64,000 bases of DNA from the NCBI GenBank assembly GCA_951802425.1, contig OX637795.1, positions 744,001 through 808,000 on the forward strand, in the 5' to 3' direction. This DNA is from Clavaria fumosa. Taxonomy: Eukaryota > Basidiomycota > Agaricomycetes > Agaricales > Clavariaceae. Both the position numbers and the translations under genes were made by a program. The notes under the pieces are model-generated. The model worked only from the letters and a program-made list of their open reading frames with translations. It had not been told where the DNA came from and did no database searches. Positions 43,301 to 55,142 of this stretch are shown here, one piece after another. Every line of letters starts with the position of its first letter. Within the stretch, counting starts at the first letter, position 1.

Positions 43301-45524
43301 GCTGACAGGCCCGGTCGTCTCAACAACCTTGGAGGTTCATTCAAGCACCGCTTTGAGAACTCGAAGGATCTTGATGACATCGCCTTCGCCATCTCATATC
43401 TCAAGCTTGCTGTCCATCTCACTAATCTTACTGAGAACCACGCCAACAAGCATCGTTATCTCTACAACCTCGGAACTTCATTCAGCACCCGCTTTGAGCG
43501 CTTGAGAGATCCTGCGGACATTGAGTTGGCCATCTCATTTCTTAAGGATGCTCTCCGTCTCACTCCTGATGGCCACGCTGAGAAGCCTGCTCGTCTCAAC
43601 AGCCTCGGAATTTCGTTTCTGAGTCAGTTTGAGCACTCGGAAGATCGAGATCCTGTTGTCATCGACTCCGCCATCTCATATCAAAAGGATGCGGTCTGCC
43701 TCACTCCTGAAGGCCATGTTAACAAGCCTCACTATCTCACTTGCCTCGGACTATCGCTCCAGTGCCGCTTTGAGCACTCGGGAGATCCTTCAGATATTAT
43801 GTTGGCCATCGAGCAATTCCGGCTCTCCGCTAACTCTTCCGCTGGACCTCCCCTGCTTCGATTCAATGCAGCACTTAAATGGGCCCGTCTGGCGTTTATA
43901 CATCGTCTGAACACTTCGTTGGAGGGGTATTTCGCTGCAATCAACCTCCTCCCTCGTGTAGCATGGCTCGGGCAGACTATATCGGACAGACACAAGGCTC
44001 TTATTGATATAGGAGGAGCCGCCAACGAAGCTGCCGCTGCTGCAATTCGGTCAGGAAATTTCGGGAGTGCTCTCGAGTGGCTGGAGCAAGGGCGCTCTAT
44101 CGTTTGGGGACAGCTGCTCAACTTACGCAACCCAGTTGATGAGCTCCGGAGTGAGCGGCCACATTTGGCCGATGACCTTGTGCGAGTTTCCAAGGTTTTG
44201 GAAAAGGCAAGCATCGGAGAAAGTTATGTCACGCCATCAAATCAACAAGGTGTCTCGCTCGAGGAGGCTGCGCAACGACATCGTCGGCTAGCCCAGGAAT
44301 GGGATTCTCTCATTGAGAAAGCGAGAGCTGTTCCGGGATTTGAAGACTTTTTACGACCCAAGAAGCTGGCGACGCTTTCGAAAGCAGCTCAGTCCGGTCC
44401 TGTTGTCACTATCAACGTTTACGAATCCCGATGCGATGCCTTGATCCTCACTCCAGATCACGACAACGTGATTCACCTGCCTCTTGACCGTTTCTCCTAC
44501 GATCAGGCGCAGGAGTTGCAGCGCTCACTCCATCAGTCACTTTCAGCCGCTGGTGTTCGGATGCGAGACGCACGTGCGATGAAAAGGGAATCCATGAGTG
44601 GCCACGACGGCTTAAGTGAAATTCTATCTACCCTTTGGTCAAATGTTGTAAAGCCAGTCTTAGACTCTCTCGCGTACTCGGTAAGCCCTTCTTTTCAACA
44701 CAAACGAACTCGTAATAATGGGTTTTAAGGTTTCAAGTGACGCAGACCCTCCTCGTATCTGGTGGTGCCCGACAGGGCCACTTTGCTTTCTTCCTATCCA
44801 CGCTGCCGGGGACTACAGCAGGGATACGGTTGGGTCTAAAGTTTCCGACTTTGTGACCTCATCATACGCTCCTACTTTGACCGCATTGCTTGAGCGGTCC
44901 AAAATCCCCCCAACCACTTTCCAAGGACTTCTCGCGGTCGCTCAGCCATGTACCTCGGGACTATCTAGGCTCCCTTGTGTAGAGAAGGAGCTTACGCAGA
45001 TCAAACAACTCGGCTCAAACTTTTATATTGATAGCCTATCAGGAGAGCAAGCGACAGTGGAGAATGTGGTCCGAGGCATGGGAGAGCGTAGCTGGATCCA
45101 CCTTGCTTGCCACGCTGTTCAAGACATCTCGGAGCCGACACAGAGTGCGCTTTGTCTTCACGACGGACGGTTGACACTGTCAAAGACTATAAGCAATTCA
45201 TTTCCTCATGCGGACTTTGCGTTCCTCTCCGCCTGCCAGACTGCAAAAGGCGACATCAAGCTTTCAGAGGAGGCTGTTCACCTGGCAGCAGGGATGTTGG
45301 CCGCGGGATACAGAAGCGTGATTGCCACGATGTGGTCCATCAAAGACAACGATGCGCCCTTGGTCGCCCAAGAGGTGGATTCTCGTCTATTTGGCAATTC
45401 ATCGCCTGATAGCAGTCGAGCTGCGCATGCTCTCCACCATGCTGTGAAGCGTCTTCGCGAGGAGTTGACGGATGCAGGGGAGCGATCATTTCTATCGTGA
45501 GTGCCATTTATTCATGTCGGGGTA
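40327..45524 (+). pseudogene. TPR-CHAT caspase-like protease, interrupted by a TIR element
   Basis: The N-terminal exon reads SRLFLDVVAENKTTRFGPL and SVKIAVLLECSGQKCNQLG, possibly C2-like; the junction near 40450-40506 is unresolved. Introns at 40663-40711 and 40823-40886 keep frame. About 13 TPR-like units of about 46 residues follow (DIDSAISYQKDAVRLTPEGH). A 49-nt intron at 44681-44729 (phase 0) leads to the CHAT domain, with the caspase-type His in WIHLACHAVQD and Cys in FLSACQTAKGD. The TIR element at 41561 adds a stop after 29 bp. Removing it and one TSD restores YLRRFE-NTADLADI. The TGA at 45498-45500 replaces Trp and cuts the last 8 residues. CHAT proteins are peptidases of the caspase clan, so a regulated-proteolysis or death role is inferred. 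Confidence 0.88.
41561..42540. mobile_element. 980-bp TIR element inside the TPR-CHAT gene
   Basis: Inverted ends of about 48 bp start TGGGGACGGGCAATCCCCAC and are flanked by the 7-bp repeat CTTTGAG at 41554-41560 and 42541-42547. The outermost 20 bases are themselves a hairpin (GTGGGG...CCCCAC). Further in, TTGTTCAAGATGGA and its complement (about 41722 and 41803) form another hairpin. It is non-coding and non-autonomous. The TSD length suggests a hAT-like or related cut-and-paste transposase. Confidence 0.87.
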
Positions 45525-46683
45525 TGAGTACTAGTATCTTTTGGAATGTCAATGTGAAGGAACAAAGTATAATACGAAGTTACACATGTCAACGAGAATA
45601 GATTCTCCTTGCGCAGCAGCATTACAGTAATCTCACGTTGTTGAGATTGGAAGAAGCGAAGGGCAAGTTATGTATATGTACCAAGTCAGCTATCGACGCC
45701 TACTTTAGTTTAATTTCACGACTGTAACGGGTTCTCTGTGCAGGCAATCCGGGCGTATCCTTCTCGACACCCCGGATTCTATCTAACTTGGTAAGTAATC
45801 TTATTCGCTTGCTTCTGCCTCGTCTCGAAAATAAGTCTTTCAAGGGAGTCAGACAAACTTTATTCTACCAACAAATTTGCCAACCGTACCGTAATTGTAA
45901 AATCGGTACAGTGGGCCACAACACATCCCCAAGAGCTTCCCTGCCACGTTCATACTCAGCTGAATAAAAAAGCGCAATTGATCAGTGGGTAGTGAATCAT
46001 CGGAGAAGCAACGGCGAAGAAAGGCACCTTGGGGAACATCTACACTGTAGATCATGTAAATACTATCCTTACTACTGACTGCACTATTTCATGAACAGCG
46101 AATGTGGATGCCGGCTCACAATTTATCCAAGCCCGAGCCCTCCCACCACCTTTGCGCACGCTCCTTCGGTGTTCGCCCAGACATGGCCACGTTTTCCCGC
46201 ACGCTCTGTTCAAACAACAGATCTTGTACAAAACATGTGCTGCTACAGCAGTACGCAATGTCTAGTTCACCTACTTTGGCCTACTGCCTTTCTCCTCGAC
46301 GCTCCTCTGTGGCATTTGGTGACGAAGATGACCCAGTAGGCTTCGAACATTGCCGCAGACCAGCAGGAAGGAAGGAGAAAAAAAGATGGTTACTGTCCCG
46401 AGCAACTTCTGATTAGTAGACGTGTAGACTTTGCAGAAGGGGAACACCACGAACCGGTCGCTCTTCGGCCTGCGGCTCGCCATCAGGATGAACATCCTGA
46501 ACGCCGTGCCGCTGAACTCAAACCCGCCTGCAGATGGGAAGTGGACACGTGATTCTGGGCACATTGCACATGACTGCAATTGCTGTACAGCGAGGCTCTC
46601 AATCATCGATAAGCGCGAGCATCGTCGTCCTCTGCCCACCGTCATTTGGACTACGATAGCAATAACCGCTGCATAGCGAGCAG
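45525..46683. other. Spacer between the CHAT and NLR genes
   Basis: Short frames on both strands without recognisable content. The NLR promoter is presumably here. Confidence 0.4.
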
Positions 46684-49600
46684 ATGGAAGACAATTCAAC
46701 TACAAGCCGTGAGTCTCTCTAAGATAATCTATGCCAAGCTCATATGTACACTATCTCGCGCAGACGTTGATAATGCTACTAGCATGTCATTCTCACCCAT
46801 GAGCCAAGACTACAGTCATTCGACTATATGTGTGTTCAAAATTTTTCTTCCTCACTGTTTCCTCACCCCAACTCTTACAGATGCCAGGGGAAATGTTGGT
46901 TCTGATAACATTTTTATCCAACATCTTCACCTTCACCAAAGTGAGTGTGAGTAAGCATCCCGCCAAGTTTGGCTGACACAGTATTACAGCACCTGGCCTC
47001 CGCACCTTTCCGCATCAAGATTTACATATGACATACAAGCGAATGCCCCCCTTTAGCCCAAATTTCACCGGACGTGAGGGCTACCTCGAGAGGTTGCGTA
47101 CCCATTTCAGTATGCGCCAAGGTCAACCGCACTCGAGAAGGCACTTTCTTCTTTATGGAATGGGAGGTGTTGGCAAGACTCAAATTTGTCTCAAATTCAT
47201 TGAGAAAAACCCAGAGCTGTTCGTTGGAGTCATCAGTCTTGTCTAACCATTACATTGTTGACCAACCTCCACAGGTTCTGGCGTGTCTTCTGGATAGATG
47301 CGACCAATGCTGAAACAACTCAGCAGTCCATTCGTGACATTGTGAATGATTCGGCTGCACAAGCATCTGGAGTTCAAGACTCGATGCATTCAGTCCTTCG
47401 ATGGATATCTTTTCTCGCACAGGAATGGTTGCTGGTGTATGATAATGCAGGAGATCCTGCTATTCTCCTTCAGTTCATGCCAACACATAGCCAGGGCAAC
47501 ATCCTGATCACTAGCCGTAATCCTAGCATGCGGCGGATTGTTGGTTCTAAATCTTGGACTGAAGTTGGAGAGTTGGGGAATCAGGAGGCAGTCTCACTCC
47601 TTCTGAGTGCTGCCTTCTGTGATGTGACTTCTGCAGAACTGAGGGATGCAGCCCTTCCTATTGTGAAGACTTTGTGCTGCTTGCCTCTTGCTGTGGATCA
47701 AGCTGGTGCAGCCATTGCAAGTGGTCTATGTGAACTTGGTGAATATCTTGAGATCTATCAGAAGTGTCACCATGAGTTATTGGATGATCCTTCTTTCAAA
47801 GGAGCATCTGCTTATGGTCAAGCAGTTTATGGGACATGGGAACTGTCCATGAAAGAGATTCAAGCCAGGGCTTTGTCAACAAGTGAAAGTGACAATGCAC
47901 AAGCAGCATCTTGTGCAATGCTTGTGTTGCAGGTGTTTGCCTTCCTCCACCATGACAACATTCCAGAAGGTATATTTAGACATGCATCTGAAGCAATGGT
48001 AGAGAAGGACAGTGTTGAACAAGATTGGAAGGAGTTCCAAAGGCATTCTGTGCATTGGTCCAAGATACTTCAGGTTGACAATGAAGGGCATTGGGATTTA
48101 CTGCCATTCAGGAGAGCAATTCAATTGCTGGAATCATTGTCACTTGTGAAGAGTACTCCTGGAAGATTATATAACATGCATCCATTGGTACATCTATGGT
48201 GTCAGGGAAGGTTACCTAACAGTGAGAGGCAGCCAACATGGAACATAGTAGAAATGCTAGTGTGCAACTCCATCACATTTAGGGGGGATAGTGCATCCTT
48301 TGCACTTCGGCAATCATTGCTACAGCACATTGTTGCCATGTGCAAGCACCAGGAAAATACAACATGTACAATTGGTAATGTGGATCAAAAAGAAAAGTTC
48401 TCATGGGTACATTATGAGTGTGGGTATTGGAGAGAGGCTGAGCAATTGGGGGTCAACATAGTGAAAATTAGGAAAGGAATGCATGGGCTAGAACATCCAA
48501 ACACATTAACAAGCATTTCCATTTTGGCAAGGACATATTCAGCACAGGGAAAGTACAATGAGGCAGAGGAGCTGGAGCTACATGTGATGGAAGCCACAAA
48601 AAGATTGCTTGGACCAGAGCATCCATCCACACTGACAATTACTGCCAATTTGGCAAGGACATATTCAACACAGGGAAAATACAATGAGGCAGAGGAGCTT
48701 GAATTACATGTGATGGAAGCCAGGAAAAGATTGCTTGGACCAGAGCATCCTGACACACTGACAATTGCTGCCAATTTGGCAAGCACATATTCAATGCAGG
48801 GAAAGTGCAATGAGACAGAGGAGCTGGAATTATATGTGATGGAAGCCATGAAAAGGTTGCTTGGACCAGAACATCCATCCACACTGACAATTACTGCCAA
48901 TTTGGCAAGGACATATTCAGCACAGGGAAGGTACAATGAGGCAGAGGAGCTGGAATTACATGTGCTGGAAGCCAGGAAAAAGTTGCTTGGACCAGAGCAC
49001 CCTGACACACTGACAATTACTGCCAATTTGGCAAGCACATATTCAGACCAGGGAAAGTACAATGAGGCAGAGTTGCTGCAATTACATGTGATGGAAGCCA
49101 GGAAAAGATTGCTTAGACCAGAACATCCTGACACACTGACAATTACTGCCAATTTGGCAGGGTCATATTCAGCACAGGGAAAGTACAATCAGGCAGAGGA
49201 GCTGGAATTATATGTGATGGAAGCCAGGAAAAGATTGCTTGGACCAGAGCATCCTGATGCACTGACAATTACTGCCAATTTGGCAAGGACATATTCAACA
49301 CAGGGAAAGTACAATGAGGCAGAGGAACTTGAATTACATGTGATGGAAGCCAGGAAAAGATTGCTTGGACCAGAGCATCCTGACACACTGACAATTACTG
49401 CCAATTTGGCAGGGACATATTCATCACAGGGAGAGTACAATGAGGCAGAGGAGCTGGAATTACATGTGATGGAAACCAGGAAAAGACTGCTTGGACCAGA
49501 GCATCCTGACACACTGACAATTACTGCCAATTTGGCAAGGACATATTCAGCACAGGGAAGGTACAATGAGGCAGAGAAGCTGGAATTACATGTGGTGGAA

Positions 49601-50467
49601 GCCATGAAAAGACTGCTTGGGCCAGAGCATCCTGACACACTGACAGTTACTGCCAATTTGGCAAGCACATATTCAACACAGGGAAAGTACAATGAGGCAG
49701 AGTTGCTGGAATTACATGTGATGGAAGCCATGAAAAGGTTGCTTGGACCAGAGCATCCATCCACACTGACAATTACTGCCAATTTGGCAAGGACATATTC
49801 AACACAGGGAAAGTACAATGAGGCAGAGGAGCTGGAATTATATGTGATGGAAGCCAGGAAAAGATTGCTTGGACCAGAGCATCCATCCACACTGACAATT
49901 ACTGCCAATTTGGCAAGGACATATTCAACACAGGGAAAGTACAAAGAGGCAGGGGAGCTGGAATTATATGTGATGGAAGCCACAAAAAGATTGCTTGGAC
50001 CAGAGCATCCTGACACACTGAAAATCACTGCCAATTTGGCAAGCACATATTTAGCACAGGGAAAGTGCAATGAGGCAGAGGAGCTGGAATTACATGTGAT
50101 GGAAGCCAGGAAAAGGTTGCTTGGACCAGATCATCCATCCACACTGACAATTATTGCCAATTTGGCCAGGACATATACAGCACAGGGAAGGTACAATGAG
50201 GCAGAGAAGCTGGAATTACATGTGGTGGAAGCCATGAAAAGACTGCTTGGGCCAGAGCATCCATCCACATTGACAATTACTGCCAATTTGGCAGGGACAT
50301 ATTCAGCACAGGGAAAGTACAATGAGGCAGAGGAGCTGGAATTACATGTGATGGAAGCCAGGAAAAGACTGCTTGGACCAGAGCATCCATTGACACTGAC
50401 TATTACTGCCAATTTGGCAAGGACATATTCAGCACAGGGAAAGTACAATGAGGCAGAGAAGCTTTGA
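46684..50467 (+). CDS. NB-ARC/TPR NLR-like protein with 42-residue repeats
   Basis: Five exons fit in phase: 46684-46708, 46764-46829, 46881-46940, 46990-47218 and 47275-50467 (introns 55, 51, 49 and 56 nt), giving 1190 residues. The Walker A GMGGVGKTQ is near residues 107-115, preceded by NFTGREGYL. Kinase-2 LLVYDNAGD is near 180, the sensor ITSRN follows, and GLPL-like CCLPLAVDQAG is near 250. From about 533 to the end are 15 full and one partial TPR units of 42 residues (EHPDTLTITANLARTYS, QGKYNEAEELELHVMEA). No N-terminal effector domain is visible; residues 1-63 are short and unfamiliar. The final TGA sits where repeats have GAA, so the last unit is truncated. NLRs of this type act as ATP-driven switches in fungal non-self recognition. 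The first three exons are my prediction. Confidence 0.85.
48491..50467 (+). repeat. 126-bp coding tandem repeat, 15.7 units
   Basis: Units of 126 bp, many differing at only a few bases. Variable codons recur at the same places in the unit (S/D after EHP, R/S/G after NLA, A/T after YS, K/R after QG). The antisense strand is also open over long stretches, a by-product of the period. Confidence 0.95.
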
Positions 50468-52867
50468 CTACATGTGATGGAGGTGTTAGGGCTTGTCCCA
50501 TCTTGCAAGTAGTGTTGGTAGTTGATTCATTAGTGACTAGTGACTAGCCTGCATCTCATTTGCTCTCAGTGCATTCTTGGGTGGCCTGCACTTGTGTAAT
50601 AACATTGTAGTACCCACAGTTGTTTTGCATTCTGTTTCCTTACTGTTTCCTTACTGTGCCTCAAAATGACTGGTCTACATTGCTATGTTTCCTGACTGAA
50701 AGGGGACAACATTTCTGGTCATTTTCCAAAACACTTATGTAATATAGGTGTGGGGTGAAGCAGTGAAGCAGCAAATGGTACAATATATTCTTGACCTCAG
50801 TTACACTGTACTTGTGAATGTTATACATATCCATGACTTCGAATGATGACTTTTTCATATGTGGTTACAGAGATGTGTAGTTTCCCATTACAGTAAAACT
50901 TGTGCTACTACAATATGCAAGTGCTGTCCATGCTGACACCACGATCATCATACGTACTCTTTGACCACATCACAGACGAGGTAAGTCGCTATCTGTTCCA
51001 CATTCTTCTTATCAACATCAACGTGTAGATTACCTCACACTGAGTGAAACAGCGAAGGTGATGAGCTAAAATGCTGCTTGTCGAAAAAAAACTCACCCTT
51101 TCTTGTCAATCCACGATCGGCGATGTATGCCCGCTGCCCCCCCCCCCCCCTCGGGCTCGGCGTGGGTATCCCGCTCGGGAGCCGAATTACGCTCGGCGCC
51201 ATGCCCGACGCCTCTTGGCTCGCCATCAGCTTGCGAATAAGTGGCATTTCCTGACAACTACGTATTGCATGGCCTGAACTTGAAATTCTGTCCCGACGTC
51301 AAGAACCGCTGGCTAGTTTTTGAAAGCTATATATCTCTTGTGCTTCGTATCGGCAGGATTGGCAGAAGGAATGGGGGGTAAGAGGAGCATAATACGTGAC
51401 TGTTGGCAAGGGCGGTAAGTATGGATGGGACGGAGCAGGGCTTAGTCAAACGAGTGGGCCTCACCATGCTGTAAAACTTGTACTACTACAATATACAAGT
51501 GCTGTCCATTCGTTCGCACAATTCGGCGACGGGCAATCGCCATTCTTGGGATCATGCCGAGGCTGGAATGGAAGTCTTGGAGAAGTCCAGAAGAGTGTGT
51601 CGCACTGCCAACGTCGTTATGTCCTTGCTGTACCAGAATCACCCTCGCCTTAAAGAGACGGAGAGGTCGGGATGGTTTGCGCGCCGATTTTCTTTCCTCG
51701 ATCGAACTCTGAAGGGAGACGATTTTCTGCCCACTTTCCAACGCGCAGCGTCACCACACGGCAGGGTTTCATCATTGAGGATGCAGTAGTTGAGCTCTAG
51801 TCTGAAAGCAAATTCTGATCACTGAGAAATAGAAATCGCGAGTGAGTTGCAAGAGTCTCAACATCAAGCAGATGCCTTACTTATAACGAGAGCCTGTGAT
51901 AAGGCCCGAGCCCTCTCATTCGGGATTTCCTTCCTTGTCTCGCTTGAAACTCTACCTCATCTTGGGGCTCGGAGGTGCTCGGTGAGGGGCGAGATACTAG
52001 ATAGGACAGGCGCTCAGGCGCCTCTCAGGTATAAGTCTCGGGGGGAGTCTGCCGCACAAAAGCGGTCCGAGAGGGCAGCGAGCGAAACTGTCCGGCCATC
52101 TCTTTCCTATCCGAAGTATATCATCAAAAAAAAAAAAAGGACGGGTCCACATGAGCAGATTAGAAGAACCGCTGACCGCCCGAGATACCATGTAGACGCC
52201 CGGCGTAACAGGGCTGATCTGATCCCGTCTGACAAGACATGACACGCACAGGAACGGGGTAGGCGCCCAAGGCCGAGGGAGGGTCACGAACGTGCCGGGG
52301 GGGGGCTGCGCGTAACCCCGCCAGTTGCCGTTATCGATGAACGACGGTCGAGAGCTTGACGCGTGCACTGCAGTTGTGAAGCACTGCAAGAGGCTGTTGG
52401 GGGAGGGGGAAAGGTCCGAGAGCTGGGCTTTTGCGATGCTTCTGCCCCACATCGCATCGCCAAAGTTCTCGTAATGGCTGGTGGCCTTGATATAGAAAAG
52501 CGCGCTAATCTTATCTAATCGGTGGTAATGCGACTGCGATTATGATAGCTGTGTTAGTGAACTGTGAGTCATGAAGCATCCACTGTTTCTCTCCTAGTTG
52601 TAAATGATGTGTTACAACAATATTCAATGATGGTCCAAGTGGAGAAAGTGTAAGCCCTTGCCACGTGGACCCGGAGAGAGATTGCTCATGTGCGAAACAC
52701 AGCACAATAACACCCGCTTCAGCCACCACACCACCACTCACCCTACCAAGCCAAGTCAGTGGGCGTCCGTTTGAACCCTCTGCTGTTTTTTTACCCGTCT
52801 CGCTCCCCACCACCGCCTCCATCTATTTACCACTACCAACACCACCATCACCATCACCACCACTACT
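50468..52867. other. Intergenic, small repeats
   Basis: A 39-bp sequence beginning GTAAAACTTGT occurs at 50893-50931 and 51471-51509 with two mismatches. A possible small exon pair around 50933 (MLTPRSSYVLFDHI, intron 50979-51029) is noted but not supported as a gene. Runs of about 14 C (51140) and A (52128) are present. From about 52800 a CACCAC-rich leader precedes the next gene. Confidence 0.45.
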
Positions 52868-54324
52868 ATGTCCTCTTCCAATTCACCAGACGCCAATCAT
52901 GGTAGGTTTCGTGCCCCTTCCAACCGCCATTGCGCTCAACAACGCCGAACAGCCAATCTGCCCCCCGCAGACGTGCGACATATGACCTCAAACAACGGTG
53001 TCATCACAACGCCGAAGGTGCCCTCTCGGCAGTCTACGCTCCTCACGACAGGCCCAGCTAGGCTCGGTTCGAGGTCGCCGTCATCGATCCCATCCTCTCC
53101 GACATCAGTGTACGTCCGCTGCCCAACAAGCGCTATTCTCTCCACCAGCTGACAAAACAAAATCAATTTTTTAAAAAATAATTAACTCTCTACAGACATT
53201 CCTCCTCGTCGGCGATCTTCGAACGCGACATCGAGCCCCTCCCGTCCTCGTCGCCGTCATCGAGCCTGCACGCCTTCGGCGGCGCACACAGCACGAACCC
53301 GCACCGCATCCCGCGCTCCAAGACGACCGAGCAGCTCGAGCTGAGCGTCCCATCCGTGCTAGACAGCGCCGCGGCGATCCTTGCGCTCTCGCTCACGTCT
53401 ACCGAGGAAGGCGCCGGCCACGTCGCCGTCATCACCCCAGTGAACGGCTTCGCGCCCCGCCGCAGCGGGTTTGTCAGCCCAATTGGCAGCTCACGCAGCC
53501 CGAGCCCCTCCAGCAGCGGCGCGAACAAGAGCCCCGCGGCCGCCCACCCTGGCAACGTGCCGCTCTCCTTCGCGCCGCCACCGCAGTTCCCGAAGGAAGG
53601 CGGTTCCGTCGGTGGCTCGCCGCCCAAGCCGACCGTGCAGACTGCGCTCTTTGGCCGATCGGTGGACACCACGGGGCTCGTGACGCCCACGACCGCGTAC
53701 TATACGACCGCCTCGTCTGCGGCGTCCTCACCAGGCACGACGACGGTGGAGCACCCGCCACTCCTCCCGTATTTCCCGGGGTCATCGCCGCCGGCGCCGG
53801 CGTCCCAGCCGTTGGCTCATTCGCAGTCGCAGTCGCAGTCGCCGCATTTGCTGCCGATTGCGGTACCCGTGACCGCGATCCCGTCGTTGTCGCACCCCCC
53901 TTCGCCGACGCTGGCGCAGAAGCGGCTGTCGTTCATGGCGTACTCGGACCTGCTCGCGTCGACGCCCGTGTCGCTGCAGCCGCTGTCGTCGTTTACGACG
54001 TCGGCGTCGACGGCGGAGCCCCCGCCGCATATCCCATCCCTGTCTGGCTTCCACCACCATCCCCATCAGCACTACCATGGGACTACGCACACGGCAACGT
54101 CTTCTTCGGCGGGGAGCATCCACCATTGGGGCCCTGGGGAGGGTGGCGGCCCTGGTAGCATGGAGTTGGTCGGACGGGAGAGGGACAGCATGGTATTGTT
54201 GGAGGATGTTGGTGGGGAGTGGGACAAAGGAGGGTTTAGCGGTAGTTTGGAAGAGCGGCTGGAGAGAGCGCTTGGTGCACTGCCTGCTGTGGCGCACACT
54301 GCGGAGGCGACGTCGATGAGCTGA
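52868..54324 (+). CDS. Ser/Pro-rich conserved fungal protein, function unknown
   Basis: Three exons in phase: 52868-52901, 52971-53109 and 53196-54324 (introns 69 and 86 nt), giving 433 residues from MSSSNSPDANHD. The protein is mostly low-complexity Ser/Pro/Thr. Conserved-looking islands are SSAIFERDIEPL (about residue 60), PRSKTTEQLE, VPSVLDSAAAILALSL, RRSGFVSPIGSSRSPSP, TPTTAYYTT, and KRLSFMAYSDLLASTPVSLQ with PPPHIPSLSGF near 310-350. The C-terminus is acidic (GFSGSLEERLERALG). I believe similar proteins occur across Agaricomycetes, but know no function. It lies just upstream of and parallel to the KRE6-like gene. Confidence 0.85.
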
Positions 54325-55142
54325 TTGGTGGTGCCCCATTTTCCATTTCCATTTCTTCCGTTTTTTTTCTCCTTCTTGCGTCACCGATTTGCTCTCTGCT
54401 ATGCTCCTCCTCTTTCTCTCCCTCCCATGCGCGTCTAACGCCTTGAGCTGCAAGTCTTTTTTTTTTGCTCGTGTTCTATTATGCATATCTATCTAGCGTA
54501 TCCACACCTCCTTAGTATTTGGGATTCTGTCTGTTAACTACTTGGTGTGCAGTTGCAAATTAATTCAGAGTCCATATTCACGTGATCATAACCGAGTTTC
54601 AGATAATTTGAATTGTTGAAGCGTTCCCTCCTTCGTTACCCGCATCAAAATATCACGGATAGAATCGTGGCCATTTTCTTGCGTGTGTCAATCCGCGGCT
54701 AGTACAGTACTTGATTAACCACGGTTACAAAAAAAAATCAGGGCACGCTACTGTTACATATTGAAATTTTTCGTTGTATGTATTGTACTCATCGCTGCCA
54801 TTGAATTGCATGAGATGTCTCGGTGAAGTGGAAGCGAAAGCGCTGGTTTACATTTGTTTACACCTTGTGTCATCCAATTCGTTAGCGTTAGTCTATCCTT
54901 ATCCCCGCTCCTCCTCGTGCTCCTCCCCCTTCTCCCCCCCTCTTCTCCTCCCCCCCTTTCGTCCTACAACTACATCTGTCTAGGTCACCGCCGGGCGCGA
55001 CGACGGAGACCGTGATAGCAACGACGACCACGGAAAACGACGGCCCCTACAACGGCCCCGGCGACGGCCCTTGGCTCTATCCTTCAACCACCCATCACCC
55101 CCTCCTTCCCCCCGCTCCGCCCTGTTCGTTCTTTAGCCTCAG
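54325..55142. promoter_or_regulatory. Intergenic, pyrimidine-rich upstream tract of KRE6-like gene
   Basis: Contains the 3' end of the preceding gene and, at about 54905-54965, a long CT-rich run (CTCCTCCCCCTTCTCCCCCC-type) followed by more pyrimidine-rich leader up to the ATG. Such tracts are common upstream of well-expressed fungal genes. A regulatory role here is inferred. Confidence 0.4.

Noticed and set aside
46052..46699. Possible gene between CHAT and NLR on either strand
   Set aside because: Frames are short, overlap each other and show no domain or plausible intron set.
48412..50508. Long antisense open frames (258, 293 and 125 codons) opposite the NLR repeats
   Set aside because: They are by-products of a 126-bp period (a multiple of three) with a stop-free antisense frame; no start context or domain.
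50933..51043. Two-exon mini-gene ending DEITSH
   Set aside because: A donor, acceptor and stop exist, but fewer than 25 codons and no upstream exon were found.
53190..54486. Minus-strand frames opposite the Ser/Pro-rich gene
   Set aside because: High GC at third positions opens the antisense; the plus-strand exons fit in phase and carry conserved-looking motifs.
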